From contig NZ_BMSA01000014.1 of assembly GCF_014648915.1 (NCBI RefSeq), positions 186,001 to 250,000 of the forward strand: a stretch of DNA of 64,000 nucleotides, read 5' to 3'. The translations under genes were made by a program, and so were the position numbers. A model generated the notes under the pieces. The model made no database searches, was not told the origin of the DNA, and saw only the letters and a program-made list of their open reading frames with translations. This document shows, piece by piece, positions 26,084 through 35,244 of the stretch (positions are counted from its first letter, which is position 1; the number at the start of each line of letters is the position of its first letter). Origin of the DNA: Streptomyces phaeofaciens (lineage in GTDB: Bacteria > Actinomycetota > Actinomycetes > Streptomycetales > Streptomycetaceae).

Positions 26084-27315
26084 TGGCCACCCCCCTAGGG
26101 GCGCGGGGCGCCTCATCACGCGGCTCCGCCGCGCGGGCGCGGCACACCGCACCCACCCCGCAGCCCGCGACCGGCACGGCGCCCATCGTTCTCTCCGGCG
26201 CCCACGTGGTCCTCCCCACCGGAACCGTCCCCGACGGCCGGGTGGTCATCGACGGCACCCGCATCGCCGCCACGGCCCGGGACGACGCCCGGGTCGTCGA
26301 CGCGCGAGGCCACTGGCTGGTCCCCGGCTTCATCGACCTCCACAACCACGGCGGAGGCGGAGCCTCCTTCTCCGGTACGGCGGAGGACATCCAGAAGGCC
26401 ATCCACACCCACCGGCTGCACGGCACCACCACCCTCGTCGCCTCCACCGTCACCGACGACATGGACTTCCTGGTGCGCCAGGCCGGCCTGCTGAGCGAGT
26501 TCACCGAGCAGGGCGACCTCGCCGGGATCCACTTCGAGGGCCCGTTCATCTCACCGTGCCGCAAGGGCGCCCACTCCGAGGAACTGCTGCGCGACCCGGA
26601 CCCGGCCGAGGTCCGCAAGCTGATCGACGCGGCCCGCGGCCGGGCCCGGATGGTCACCCTGGCCACGGAACTCCCCGGCGGCCTGGACTCCGTACGGCTG
26701 CTGGCCGAGCACGGCGTGATCGCGGCCGTCGGGCACACGGACGCCACGTACGAGCAGACGGTTCAGGCCATCGAGGCCGGAGCGACCGTCGCCACCCATC
26801 TGTTCAACGCCATGCCCACCCTCGGCCACCGCGCGCCCGGTCCGATCGCCGCCCTCCTGGAGGACGAGCGGGTCACCGTGGAACTCATCAACGACGGCAC
26901 CCACCTGCACCCCGCCGCCCTGGAACTGGCCTTCCGTCACGCGGGCGCGGGCCGGGTCGCCTTCATCACCGACGCGATGGACGCGGCCGGCATCGGCGAC
27001 GGCCGCTACATGCTCGGCCCGCTGGAGGTCGAGGTCAGCGAGGGCGTCGCCCGGCTGGTGGAGGGCGGCTCGATCGCCGGCTCCACCCTCACCCAGGACC
27101 GCGCCTTCAAACGGGCGGTGACCGTCGACCGCCTCCCGGTCGAGGACGTCGTCACCGCCCTCTCCACCAACCCGGCCCGTCTCCTGGGCATCTCCGACAA
27201 GGTCGGCTCCCTCAGCCCCGGCAAGGACGCCGACCTGGTCCTCCTGGACGAGAACTTCGACCTCAAGGGCGTGATGCGCAAGGGGGATTGGGTGGTGGAT
27301 CCCCAACTGGCCTGA
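26083..27315 (+). CDS. nagA: N-acetylglucosamine-6-phosphate deacetylase with extra N-terminus
   Basis: 410 residues from ATG 26083, one base into the nagK stop. The amidohydrolase barrel starts near residue 36 (IVLSGAHVVLPTG). Metal ligands and catalytic groups lie in FIDLHNHGGGG, HFEGPFIS, VGHTDATYEQ, HLFNAMP and ITDAMDAAGI. It yields glucosamine-6-phosphate for glycolysis or wall synthesis, also from MurQ product. The first about 33 residues are Arg/Ala/Pro-rich and appear to be encoded by an inserted GC-rich repeat; there is no start codon between. Confidence 0.92.
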   Translation: MATPLGARGASSRGSAARARHTAPTPQPATGTAPIVLSGAHVVLPTGTVPDGRVVIDGTRIAATARDDARVVDARGHWLVPGFIDLHNHGGGGASFSGTAEDIQKAIHTHRLHGTTTLVASTVTDDMDFLVRQAGLLSEFTEQGDLAGIHFEGPFISPCRKGAHSEELLRDPDPAEVRKLIDAARGRARMVTLATELPGGLDSVRLLAEHGVIAAVGHTDATYEQTVQAIEAGATVATHLFNAMPTLGHRAPGPIAALLEDERVTVELINDGTHLHPAALELAFRHAGAGRVAFITDAMDAAGIGDGRYMLGPLEVEVSEGVARLVEGGSIAGSTLTQDRAFKRAVTVDRLPVEDVVTALSTNPARLLGISDKVGSLSPGKDADLVLLDENFDLKGVMRKGDWVVDPQLA

Positions 27316-27427
27316 AACGTCCCCCCGTACAGGAACGGTGGCCGACCCGAGGACTGGGCCGGTCGCCGTCCATTTGGCATGATCGGGCCTCCGGAAGCAC
27401 GTGCACGAGTAATCGGGGGAGGTCCAG

Positions 27428-28348
27428 GTGATCCTCACGGTCACGCTGAACGCCGCTCTCGACCTCACCTATCGCGTACCGGCACTGCGGCCGCACACTT
27501 CGCACCGGGTGACGGACGTGGCGGAACGGCCTGGCGGCAAGGGGCTGAACGTCGCCCGGGTGCTGGCCGCGCTCGGGCACGAGGTGACGGTCACCGGGTT
27601 CACGGGCGGCGACACCGGCCGTCTGATACGGGAGCGGCTCACCGGGGCCGTCGACGCCTTCGTGCCGGTCCGCGGCTCGTCCCGCCGTACGGTCGCCGTC
27701 GTCGACGCCCGCACCGGCGACACCACCCAGCTCAACGAGCCCGGCCCGCTGATCACCCCCGCCGAGTGGTCCGCCTTCCTGGCGGCGTACGAGGAACTGG
27801 TGGCCGGCGCCGAGGCGGTGGCCCTGTGCGGCAGTCTGCCGCCGGGGGTGCCCGTGGGCGCGTACGCGGGCCTGGTGCGCACGGCACGGACCGCGGGCGT
27901 ACCCGTCCTCCTGGACACCAGCGGGGAGCCGCTGCGCCGGGGCGTCGCCGCCCGCCCGGACATCGTCAAGCCGAACGCCGACGAGCTGGCCGAACTCACC
28001 GGCTCCCACGAGCCGTTGCGCGCCACCCAGGACGCCCGCCGGCGCGGCGCCCGGGCCGTGGTCGCCTCGCTCGGGTCCGAGGGCCTGGTCGCGGCGACCG
28101 AGGAGGGCCGCTGGCGCGCCACCCCGCCCGCCCGGCTCCGCGGCAACCCGACGGGCGCCGGCGACTCGGTCTCGGCCGGCCTGCTCTCGGCCCTGGCAGA
28201 GGGCCTCGCCTGGCCGGACCGTCTCTCCCGCGCGGTCGCTCTCTCCGCGGCGACGGTCCTGTCCCCGACGGCCGGCGACTTCGACCGCACGGCCTACGAG
28301 GACCTGACGAACCGGGTCACGGTGACCGGGGAGGCCACCGCGGCCTGA
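27428..28348 (+). CDS. PfkB-family hexose-phosphate kinase (1-phosphofructokinase/LacC type)
   Basis: 306 residues from GTG 27428. The PfkB signatures RPGGKGLNVARVLAALG and NPTGAGDSVSAGL, with the catalytic Asp in the latter, are clear. VTLNAALDLTY at the start is typical of FruK/LacC enzymes acting on sugar phosphates. It follows nagA by 112 nt and may process a product of amino-sugar catabolism. The exact substrate (fructose-1-P, tagatose-6-P or other) cannot be told. Confidence 0.85.
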   Translation: MILTVTLNAALDLTYRVPALRPHTSHRVTDVAERPGGKGLNVARVLAALGHEVTVTGFTGGDTGRLIRERLTGAVDAFVPVRGSSRRTVAVVDARTGDTTQLNEPGPLITPAEWSAFLAAYEELVAGAEAVALCGSLPPGVPVGAYAGLVRTARTAGVPVLLDTSGEPLRRGVAARPDIVKPNADELAELTGSHEPLRATQDARRRGARAVVASLGSEGLVAATEEGRWRATPPARLRGNPTGAGDSVSAGLLSALAEGLAWPDRLSRAVALSAATVLSPTAGDFDRTAYEDLTNRVTVTGEATAA

Positions 28349-28354
28349 TCCGGC

Positions 28355-29314
28355 CTAGTCCTTGACCTGGCCCTTCTTGAGCCACAGCTGGTCCAGGAGC
28401 ACATTGCACTTGTCGCCGTTCTCGCAGGAGACGGAGATGGTGTTGGTGCCCTTGGTGAGCGTCGGCCAGGCGTAGGTCTTCGTCCATCCCTTGGCGAAGT
28501 CACCGTCCTGGGCCTTCGCGAAGTTACCCAGATTCAGCTTGCTGCCGAAGGCCTTGCCGTTGACGGTGAGCGTCATCGACTGGTCCTCACCGGCCGCGCT
28601 GTAGTGCGCGAAGACCGTGTAGGTGCCGTCCTCGGGAATGCCGTTGACGGTCCAGGTGACGGAGTTGCCCACCTGGTTCAGGTTGCCCACGTAGACGCCG
28701 CCGTCGGCCTGCGCGCCCTGGACGTCCGAGGCCAGCGCCGCGGCGCCGCCCAGCCGGAGGGCCTTCGCGTCGATCGTCGGCAGTTCCTCGTCCGTCGCCT
28801 CGCTCGTGGAGGACCCGCTGGGCGAGGCGCTCGCGGAGGAGGTGGGCGCGGTGGAGACCTCGTCGGCCCCGGCGTTGTCGTCGGTGCCGTCGTCGCCGTT
28901 GGCCATCACCACGACGATGCCGACCACGACCGCGGCGACCACCGCGACCGCGCCGATCAGCAGGCCCTTGGTGTTGGGGCCGCGGCCACGGCCGCCGCCG
29001 CCCTGCGCGGACGGCTGACGACCCGTCGGGCCGCCCCCGGCGGTGAAGGACTCGGGCGCCGCGTTCGGCTGGCCGTACGCGCCCTGCTGGGGGACCGTCG
29101 GCTGGCCGCCGCCGTACTGCCCGTACGGGGCGGTCTGCTGCTGTGGCTGTCCGTACTGGCGCTCGCCGACCGCGCGCACCCGGCTGACCGAGTTCGGGTA
29201 GCCGTAGCCACCACCGGAGGGCGGCTGGGCTCCGTTGGCCTGACCGTCGGCGTAGAGGTAGCCGAACGGGTCGTCGTCCTCGGGCGTGCTCGCGCCGTTG
29301 TTGCCGGGCGTCAT
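28355..29314 (-). CDS. Membrane-anchored protein with CBM6/35-like domain
   Basis: 319 residues from ATG 29314, which has GAGGAG upstream. The cytoplasmic N-terminus (about 1-120) is low complexity, rich in Gly, Gln, Pro and Tyr. One membrane helix (GLLIGAVAVVAAVVVGIVVV) is followed by a Ser/Thr linker and a beta-sandwich domain (about 190-319) with VTWTVNGIPEDGTYTVFAHY and LTVNGK, like carbohydrate-binding modules 6 and 35. The outer domain may bind wall or environmental glycan. It faces the PfkB gene with only 6 nt between stops. Confidence 0.8.
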   Translation of the reverse strand: MTPGNNGASTPEDDDPFGYLYADGQANGAQPPSGGGYGYPNSVSRVRAVGERQYGQPQQQTAPYGQYGGGQPTVPQQGAYGQPNAAPESFTAGGGPTGRQPSAQGGGGRGRGPNTKGLLIGAVAVVAAVVVGIVVVMANGDDGTDDNAGADEVSTAPTSSASASPSGSSTSEATDEELPTIDAKALRLGGAAALASDVQGAQADGGVYVGNLNQVGNSVTWTVNGIPEDGTYTVFAHYSAAGEDQSMTLTVNGKAFGSKLNLGNFAKAQDGDFAKGWTKTYAWPTLTKGTNTISVSCENGDKCNVLLDQLWLKKGQVKD

Positions 29315-29445
29315 CCCTTCGTACTCCTCAACAGGTGCGGGGTTGATGCGATGCAAGGTGAGAATGGCGAGCCTACCCGCTCCCCGTGCCCCAAACGGGT
29401 GACTCGGATCGCATCAGCTCGGTAACCAGGATGCTGACCTGGTGA

Positions 29446-31113
29446 TCATCCCGCACGTCTGTGCTGTTTGGGACGAGATCGTTTCTCGACGTACATCCGC
29501 TCGTCGGCGGACTTCAGCACTTCGTCCGCCGTCATCCCGCAGTGCGCCCAGCCGATGCCGAAGCTGGCGCCCACCCGGACGGCGCGTCCCTCGGCGCGGA
29601 TCGGCTGGATGATCTCGTTGCGCAGACGGACGGCGAGGTCCTGGGCGTCGGCGCGGCCGAGCCCGTCGGCGAGGATGACGAACTCGTCGCCGCCGAGCCG
29701 GGCGACGGTGTCGCCGTCGCGGACCCCGTTCGACAGGCGCCGGGCGACCTCGATGAGGACGGCGTCACCCGCGTTGTGCCCGAACCGGTCGTTGATCGAC
29801 TTGAAGCCGTCGAGGTCGCAGAAGAGGACCGCGAGCCCCTTGGTGCCGTCGTCGTGGGCGACCTCTTCGGGGGCGACCGTGTGGACATGGTGGTCGTAGG
29901 CGTCGTACGCCTCCACGCCGCCGGGCCGGTAGTCGAAGCCGTGGCCGTTGGCGTCGAAGGCGGGGTGGCCGTAGGCCTGGTCCATGGCGTCGACGGCGGC
30001 CGGGTGGGTCGACTGGGGGCGCTGACAGAGCCGGGAGGAGAGGCGGGAGCGCAGTTCGGCGGAGTTCGGCAGGCCGGTGAGGGAGTCGTGGGAGGCGCGG
30101 TGGGCGAGCTGGAGCTCGCGGCGCTTGCGCTCCTCTATGTCCTCGACGTGGGTGAGGAGGAAGCGGGGGCCGTCGGCGGCGTCGGCGACGACGGAGTTGC
30201 GCAGGCTGACCCAGACGTAGGTGCCGTCCCGGCGGCCGAGGCGCAGTTCGGCGCGGCCGCCCTCGGCCGAGGTGCGGAGCAGGGTGCCTATGTCCTCGGG
30301 GTGGACGAGGTCGGAGAAGGAGTAGCGGCGCATCGCGGAGGCGGGCCGGCCGAGGAGGCGGCAGAGCGCGTCGTTGGTCCGGAGGATCCGTCCGTGCTGG
30401 TCGCCTCCCATCTCGGCGATGGCCATGCCGGAGGGGGCGTACTCGAACGCCTGCCGGAAGGATTCCTCGCTGGCGCGCAGGGCCTGCTGCTCGCGTTCGA
30501 GTCGGACCAGTGCCCGCTGCATATTCGCGCGTAGACGTGCGTTGCTGATCGCGATGGCGGCCTGGAAGGCGTACATCTGGAGCGCCTCGCGGCCCCAGGC
30601 GCCGGGCCGCCGGCCGTTGCGGGGCCGGTCCACGGACAGGACGCCGATCAGTTCGCCGCTGGGGCCGCTGCCGGGCGTGGGGGGCGTGAACATCGGCGCG
30701 AAGAGCCGGTCGGAGGGGTGCCACTCGTCCTCGAAGCGGGGCGCGGGCCCGTCGGTGTACCACTGCGGGACGTCGTCGTCGTCGAGGATCCAGCCCTCGG
30801 TGTGGGGTATGAAGACCAGGTCGCCCCAGGTCTCGCCCATGCTCAGGCGCCGTTCCCAGGACTCGCGGGAGCCGACCCGGCCGGTGATCAGGGCCTCGGC
30901 GGCGGGGTTCCCGGAGAAGGCGGCGACCACGAGGTCGCCGTCGGGGCGCACAAGGTTGACGCACGCCAGCTCGTAGCCCAGCGCGGTGACCACGCCGTCG
31001 GCGACGGTCTGCAGCGTGTCGGCCAGGCTGCGGGCCGTGTTCATGTCGGCCATGACCTGGTGCAGCTGTCGCAGGGACGCAAGGCGGACGTACGGTTCCG
31101 ACTCGGTCTCCAT
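29446..31113 (-). CDS. cdgB: GAF-PAS-GGDEF diguanylate cyclase (CdgB-like)
   Basis: 555 residues from ATG 31113 behind a purine-rich GGGGGGAGGG. Domains in order: N-terminal helix, GAF (about 35-200), a short coiled coil, PAS/PAC (about 225-345), a linker of about 90 residues, then GGDEF (about 390-550) with the active motif GGDEF at about 474-478 and no EAL domain. It should make cyclic di-GMP, which controls development in streptomycetes through BldD. A palindrome upstream may be a BldD site. Gene name by resemblance to the S. coelicolor protein. Confidence 0.85.
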   Translation of the reverse strand: METESEPYVRLASLRQLHQVMADMNTARSLADTLQTVADGVVTALGYELACVNLVRPDGDLVVAAFSGNPAAEALITGRVGSRESWERRLSMGETWGDLVFIPHTEGWILDDDDVPQWYTDGPAPRFEDEWHPSDRLFAPMFTPPTPGSGPSGELIGVLSVDRPRNGRRPGAWGREALQMYAFQAAIAISNARLRANMQRALVRLEREQQALRASEESFRQAFEYAPSGMAIAEMGGDQHGRILRTNDALCRLLGRPASAMRRYSFSDLVHPEDIGTLLRTSAEGGRAELRLGRRDGTYVWVSLRNSVVADAADGPRFLLTHVEDIEERKRRELQLAHRASHDSLTGLPNSAELRSRLSSRLCQRPQSTHPAAVDAMDQAYGHPAFDANGHGFDYRPGGVEAYDAYDHHVHTVAPEEVAHDDGTKGLAVLFCDLDGFKSINDRFGHNAGDAVLIEVARRLSNGVRDGDTVARLGGDEFVILADGLGRADAQDLAVRLRNEIIQPIRAEGRAVRVGASFGIGWAHCGMTADEVLKSADERMYVEKRSRPKQHRRAG

Positions 31114-31505
31114 GCTTCGCCCTCCCCCCGAGACTTCGCAGCGAATCAAGGGTTGTCTTCGGCGTAACGTCGTTTCTGGTGCTGTGCCTGTCGGTCTGTG
31201 TGTCCTTGTGACGCCTCCGCCACTGAATCACAGCGCGCTGCCCACTCGGTACACAGGGTCAACAATTAATGGCCCTTGTGACTCAAGTCACAGATAAACG
31301 TGAACAATTGCGTGGAGTTTCTGCGTTTTCTCTGTGTGTTTACTGAGCGTATGACGACACCCGGCCGAGCGTACGGGAAGGGCGGGGCTAATCGCGCCGC
31401 GGACCGTGCAACGGGGAGATCACGGATCCGCCGGGGGTCCTAAGACCGTGACCGGACCGTCCTCGGGCCAAAGCCCGATGCGGGGCCGTCCGGGCGGAGA
31501 CTAGC
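31114..31505. other. Divergent control region of cdgB and flavin reductase genes
   Basis: 392 nt without a gene, lower GC in the middle (AT-rich stretch 31255-31335). Besides the palindrome there are no other repeats or structured elements that I can support. Both flanking genes must be transcribed from here. Confidence 0.5.
31278..31293. promoter_or_regulatory. Palindrome upstream of cdgB, possible BldD box
   Basis: TGTGACT-CA-AGTCACA is a perfect 7+2+7 inverted repeat about 165 nt upstream of the cyclase start. The GTGAC...GTCAC halves agree with BldD-type sites, and the S. coelicolor cdgB gene is a known BldD target. Confidence 0.6.
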
Positions 31506-32105
31506 GTGCCGAGGGTGCTGCCTCCAGACGTGCTGAAGACTCCCTCCGTCCCCTCCCCCTCCACGCCCTCCGGGCATGCTGTGGGGGTGAGCAACGACGA
31601 GTTCCGTGCGGTCATGTCCCGGCTGGCGGGCGGGGTGGTCCTGGTGACCGCGCAGGAACCGCCGCTGGACCCGGACGACCCCCGCGCACCGCAGGGCGAG
31701 TACGCCGGCATGACGGCCACCGCCTTCCTGTCGGTCTCCCTGGACCCGCCGTTGGTCCTGGTCAGCCTGCGCACGGGCGCCCGCATGGACGACCTGCTCG
31801 ACGAACAGCCCCTGTGGGCGGTGTCGGTGCTCGCCGAGAGCCAGCGGCACATCGCGGGCCGGTTCGCAATGAAGGGCCGCCTCAGCGACCGGCTGCTCTT
31901 CGAGGACATCCCGTACACCCCCGGCGCGATCACCGGCGCGCCCCTCGTGGGCGGCGCGCTGGGCAATCTGGAGTGCCGTACCGAGCAGCGGGTGACGGCC
32001 GGGGACCACACGCTGGTGATCGGCCGGGTGCTGGGCGCGCGGATGCCGAGCGCGGACGGCGGACCGCTGGTGTATTTCCGGGGCAGGTACCGGCAGTTGG
32101 GGTGA
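31506..32105 (+). CDS. Flavin reductase domain protein (FMN-binding)
   Basis: 199 residues from GTG 31506; GTG 31587 (VSNDEFRAVMSRL) is also likely, as the first 27 residues are Pro/Ser-rich. The fold features GMTATAFLSVSLDPPLVLVS and VSVLAESQRHIAGRF are those of two-component monooxygenase flavin reductases (HpaC type). It would supply reduced FMN to a partner oxygenase or reduce flavin generally. No oxygenase is adjacent. Confidence 0.8.
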   Translation: MPRVLPPDVLKTPSVPSPSTPSGHAVGVSNDEFRAVMSRLAGGVVLVTAQEPPLDPDDPRAPQGEYAGMTATAFLSVSLDPPLVLVSLRTGARMDDLLDEQPLWAVSVLAESQRHIAGRFAMKGRLSDRLLFEDIPYTPGAITGAPLVGGALGNLECRTEQRVTAGDHTLVIGRVLGARMPSADGGPLVYFRGRYRQLG

Positions 32106-32173
32106 GCGTCCGGCGATCGGCCACGGCCCGGAATTCGGTGGCCGGTCCACGGCTCCCGACTTACGGTGCCCGG

Positions 32174-32710
32174 ATGACGATGCCATCGACCCCGCCCGCC
32201 ACTTCACCCCCCACTTCCGGGACTTTCCTCAGGCTCGAAGAAATCACACGCGCGAACATCGAGGCCGCGCTGGGAATTCGGGTGCGTCCCGAACAGGAAT
32301 TCGCGGTCTCCCCGGTGGCTAAGTCGCTCGCCGAGGCATACGTCCATCCCGGCGTCGCCTGGCCGCGTCTCGTCGTCGACGGCGACCGCCCCGTCGGCTT
32401 CCTGATGGCCTTCCTCGACATCGACTGGAACGACGACGGCGGGAGCGTGATCCGCTCCGGGCTGTGGCGCCTGAACATCGCGGCCGGCGAACAGGGGCGT
32501 GGCTACGGGCGTTTCGCCGTGCGTTCGGTCGCCGAGGAGATCCGCCGACGGGGCGGCAGGGAGCTGTACGTCACCTGGCACCCCGGCGAGCACGGCCCGG
32601 AGAACTTCTACCTCGGCCTCGGCTTCCGGGACACCGGGGAGCGGAGCGAGGGGGAGACGGTGGGGGTCCTGGCGCTGGACGGACCGGACGGCTCCACCGG
32701 ACCGAGCTGA
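32174..32710 (+). CDS. GNAT-family N-acetyltransferase
   Basis: 178 residues from ATG 32174. The acetyl-CoA pocket LNIAAGEQGRGYGRFAV and the closing FYLGLGFRDTGE are characteristic. RPVGFLMAFLDIDW forms the central sheet, as in spermidine/diamine acetyltransferase-like members. The substrate is unknown. It is 68 nt downstream of the flavin reductase. Confidence 0.82.
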   Translation: MTMPSTPPATSPPTSGTFLRLEEITRANIEAALGIRVRPEQEFAVSPVAKSLAEAYVHPGVAWPRLVVDGDRPVGFLMAFLDIDWNDDGGSVIRSGLWRLNIAAGEQGRGYGRFAVRSVAEEIRRRGGRELYVTWHPGEHGPENFYLGLGFRDTGERSEGETVGVLALDGPDGSTGPS

Positions 32711-32869
32711 CGTCGGGCCCGGCCGGGCGCCCGGGATCCGGGACGACGCCGATCACGGCGATCGGATTGTGTACGAACGTGAAGGCGAGGGCCCGCTCCA
32801 CGCGGTGGTCGACCGCGCGGGCGCGCCCCGCTCCACGCCCCGGAATGCCGCGTCGGACGCCCCGGGCGA

Positions 32870-33307
32870 TCAGCCCCAGTCCCGCCCGGAGCGACCCCGC
32901 TTGGTCTCCGCGCGCTGCTTCTTCTCCCGCAGCCGGCGCTCGTTGATGCCGCGGGGGATCCGGGTCGGCCGGCGCGGCTTGGGCGGCGGCGCCGTGGCCT
33001 CCGCGAGCAGCGCCGCGAGGCGTACGGCGGCGGTCTCGCGGTTGCGCCACTGGGACCGGTGCTCGGAGGCACGGACGGCGACGACCCCGTCGACCAGCCG
33101 CCCGGCCAGCCGCTCCAGCGCACGCGCCTTCCACACCTCGGGCAGCGCCTCGGTGCGGGCCAGGTCGAAGCGGAGCTCCACCTGGGAGTCGCTGGTGTTG
33201 ACGTGCTGCCCGCCCGGCCCCGAGGACCGCGAGAAGCGCCAGATCAGCTCCGCCTCGGGCAGGGCGACGGAACCGCGGATGAGATGAGGACCGGACATGT
33301 CGTCCAT
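32870..33307 (-). CDS. arfB: Alternative ribosome-rescue factor / peptidyl-tRNA hydrolase
   Basis: 145 residues. The class-I release-factor motif GGQ sits in [18 protein letters not shown], and the C-terminal tail is strongly basic ([20 protein letters not shown]), which lets ArfB enter the empty mRNA channel of stalled ribosomes. It lacks the codon-recognition domain of RF1 and RF2. ATG 33298 is an alternative start. It hydrolyses peptidyl-tRNA on non-stop complexes. Confidence 0.9.
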   Translation of the reverse strand: MDDMSGPHLIRGSVALPEAELIWRFSRSSGPGGQHVNTSDSQVELRFDLARTEALPEVWKARALERLAGRLVDGVVAVRASEHRSQWRNRETAAVRLAALLAEATAPPPKPRRPTRIPRGINERRLREKKQRAETKRGRSGRDWG

Positions 33308-33440
33308 GGTCCCGCTCCTGTCCGGTCCACGTCACCCCAATATCGGCGGTACCGCCACCCGGCGGAGGGACACTTGGTAAAGAAAGTAAAGACACGGGGA
33401 ACCTTCGGCCCCCTTCGCTGCGTTCCTAGGGATAGCTGTA

Positions 33441-33459
33441 GCTTCGTGCCGCACGAAGC
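33441..33459 (+). promoter_or_regulatory. Hairpin in the terD 5' leader
   Basis: GCTTCGTG-CCG-CACGAAGC is a perfect 8-bp inverted repeat 31 nt before the terD start. It could be an operator or mRNA-stabilising stem. GGAAC at 33398 and GTT at 33422 (19-nt spacer) lie upstream and could be an ECF-type promoter, which is a weak suggestion. Confidence 0.4.
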
Positions 33460-33490
33460 CTGTACGCAACGAGGGAAAGGACTCCCAACC

Positions 33491-34066
33491 ATGGCTGTAA
33501 GCCTGTCCAAGGGTGGCAACGTCTCGCTCACCAAGGAGGCTCCGGGCCTGACCGCCGTCGTCGTGGGCCTCGGCTGGGACGTCCGCACCACCACCGGCAC
33601 GGACTTCGACCTCGACGCCTCGGCGATCGCGGTCAACCCCCAGGGCAAGGTCTACTCGGACGGCCACTTCGTCTTCTTCAACAACAAGCAGACGCCGGAC
33701 CAGACGATCGTCCACACCGGCGACAACCGCACCGGTGAGGGCGCGGGCGACGACGAGGCGATCAACGTCAACCTGGCCGGTCTCCCGGCCGACATCGACA
33801 AGATCGTCTTCCCGGTCTCGATCTACGACGCGGAGAACCGCTCGCAGAACTTCGGCCAGGTCCGCAACGCCTACATCCGTATCGTCAACCAGGCCGGCGG
33901 CACCGAGATCGCCCGCTACGACCTCTCGGAGGACGCGGCGACCGAGACCGCCATGGTCTTCGGCGAGCTGTACCGCAACGGCGCGGAGTGGAAGTTCCGC
34001 GCCGTGGGCCAGGGCTACGCCTCGGGCCTGGCGGGCATCGCCCAGGACTTCGGCGTCAACGTCTGA
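33491..34066 (+). CDS. terD: TerD-family stress/tellurium-resistance protein
   Basis: 191 residues, usual length. [20 protein letters not shown] starts the calcium-binding beta sandwich, and two acidic clusters DFDLDASA and [10 protein letters not shown] match TerD calcium sites. [20 protein letters not shown] and ARYDLSEDA are further family blocks. TerD proteins act in the cytoplasm in stress, calcium and developmental responses. It stands alone here, without the rest of a ter operon. Confidence 0.93.
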   Translation: MAVSLSKGGNVSLTKEAPGLTAVVVGLGWDVRTTTGTDFDLDASAIAVNPQGKVYSDGHFVFFNNKQTPDQTIVHTGDNRTGEGAGDDEAINVNLAGLPADIDKIVFPVSIYDAENRSQNFGQVRNAYIRIVNQAGGTEIARYDLSEDAATETAMVFGELYRNGAEWKFRAVGQGYASGLAGIAQDFGVNV

Positions 34067-34084
34067 TCCGACGCCCCGCCTCCC

Positions 34085-34125
34085 GCGGAGCCCCCGGTCG
34101 CCCTCGGGCCGACCGGGGGCTCCGC
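34085..34125 (+). terminator. Terminator of terD
   Basis: Perfect 15-bp GC-rich stem: 34085-34099 pairs with 34111-34125 around an 11-nt loop, immediately after the terD stop. Confidence 0.85.
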
Positions 34126-34236
34126 GCGTCCGCCCACCCTGGCGCGGGCGGACCCGAGCCCGCGTGGCCCCGAGCGGAGTCCCGGCCGGCGTGAAATCCC
34201 GGGAGGAGTCCCGGAGCGGCGCCTACCCTCCGTCCC

Positions 34237-35244
34237 ATGCTGCTGACCCCGCTCCCCCTCACCCCCGACCACGACATCCCGGGCCCCCTCCTCACCGAAC
34301 TCACCGCCCTCTACGCCTCCAACCACGAGTTCCAGGCGCTCAGCGGCGACTTCCCCAACCCGGACGACATCCGCCCCGAGCAGGTCGCGGCCGCGCTCGC
34401 GCGGGAACTGGCCGATCCGGGCGTCGAGGTTCTGCTCGCCCGCAGCGAGGGCCTCCTCGTGGGGGTGGTGATCACCCTCGCCCGGCATCCCGACCCGGCC
34501 GACCCCGACCCCTGGATCGGACTGCTGCTCGTGGACGCCTCCGTCCACGGCCGGGGCCACGGGCGGCGCATCGCCGAGCAGGTGGAGGAGCGGTTCCGGC
34601 GCGCCGGCCGCACCGCCGTGCGCCTCGCCGTCCTCGGCGCCAACCCCAAGGGCCTGGCCTTCTGGACCGCCCTCGGCTACGAGATCGTCGACCACCGCCC
34701 CGACCTCCAGCTCGGCCGCCCCTGCGCCGTACTGCGCAAGCCCCTCGGCGCCCCCCGCCGCACGCCCCGTCGTGCCGCCCGGATCGCCGTGGTCGACCCC
34801 GAGGGTGCCGTCTTCCTCTTCCGCTACGACAACGTCGAGGTCGGCGTCCACTGGGCGCTGCCCGGCGGCGGACTGGAGGCGGGCGAGTCACCGCGCGAGG
34901 GCGCGCTGCGCGAGCTGGAGGAGGAGACCGGCTGGACGGACCTCGCCCCGGGCCCCCTGCTGTGCACGTGGGAGCACGACTTCACCCACACCGGCACCCC
35001 CGTCCACCAGCACGAACACGTCTACGTCACGCGGGGCCCGCACCGGGAGCCCACCGGCCCCCACCTCCCCGCCGCCCACGCCTCGGACGGCATCCTCACC
35101 TGGCGCTGGTGGACGCGGGAGGACCTGCGCAGCGCACCCGAGCCGGTCTGGCCACCCGAACTGGCCCGGCTGCTCGACGAACACGACGAGCACGACGAGC
35201 ACGACGACAACCGTCAGGGCCGCTCCGGCTTCCCGTCCCCGTAG
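34237..35244 (+). CDS. GNAT acetyltransferase-NUDIX hydrolase fusion
   Basis: 335 residues. Residues about 1-165 form a GNAT domain (WIGLLLVDASVHGRGHGRRIAEQ and GANPKGLAFWTALGYE). Residues about 180-315 form a NUDIX domain whose box GGGLEAGESPREGALRELEEETGW (shown in parts: GLEAGESPREGA, RELEEETGW) is intact. The tail has three DEH repeats and overlaps the convergent M1 peptidase gene by 31 nt. One chain thus joins acyl transfer and nucleotide-diphosphate cleavage; substrates are unknown. Confidence 0.87.
   Translation: MLLTPLPLTPDHDIPGPLLTELTALYASNHEFQALSGDFPNPDDIRPEQVAAALARELADPGVEVLLARSEGLLVGVVITLARHPDPADPDPWIGLLLVDASVHGRGHGRRIAEQVEERFRRAGRTAVRLAVLGANPKGLAFWTALGYEIVDHRPDLQLGRPCAVLRKPLGAPRRTPRRAARIAVVDPEGAVFLFRYDNVEVGVHWALPGGGLEAGESPREGALRELEEETGWTDLAPGPLLCTWEHDFTHTGTPVHQHEHVYVTRGPHREPTGPHLPAAHASDGILTWRWWTREDLRSAPEPVWPPELARLLDEHDEHDEHDDNRQGRSGFPSP

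Noticed and set aside
24938-26152. N-terminal extension of the sugar-binding protein frame
   Set aside because: It runs antisense through nagK and the DasR boxes; a lipoprotein signal starts at GTG 24937 with a good ribosome site.
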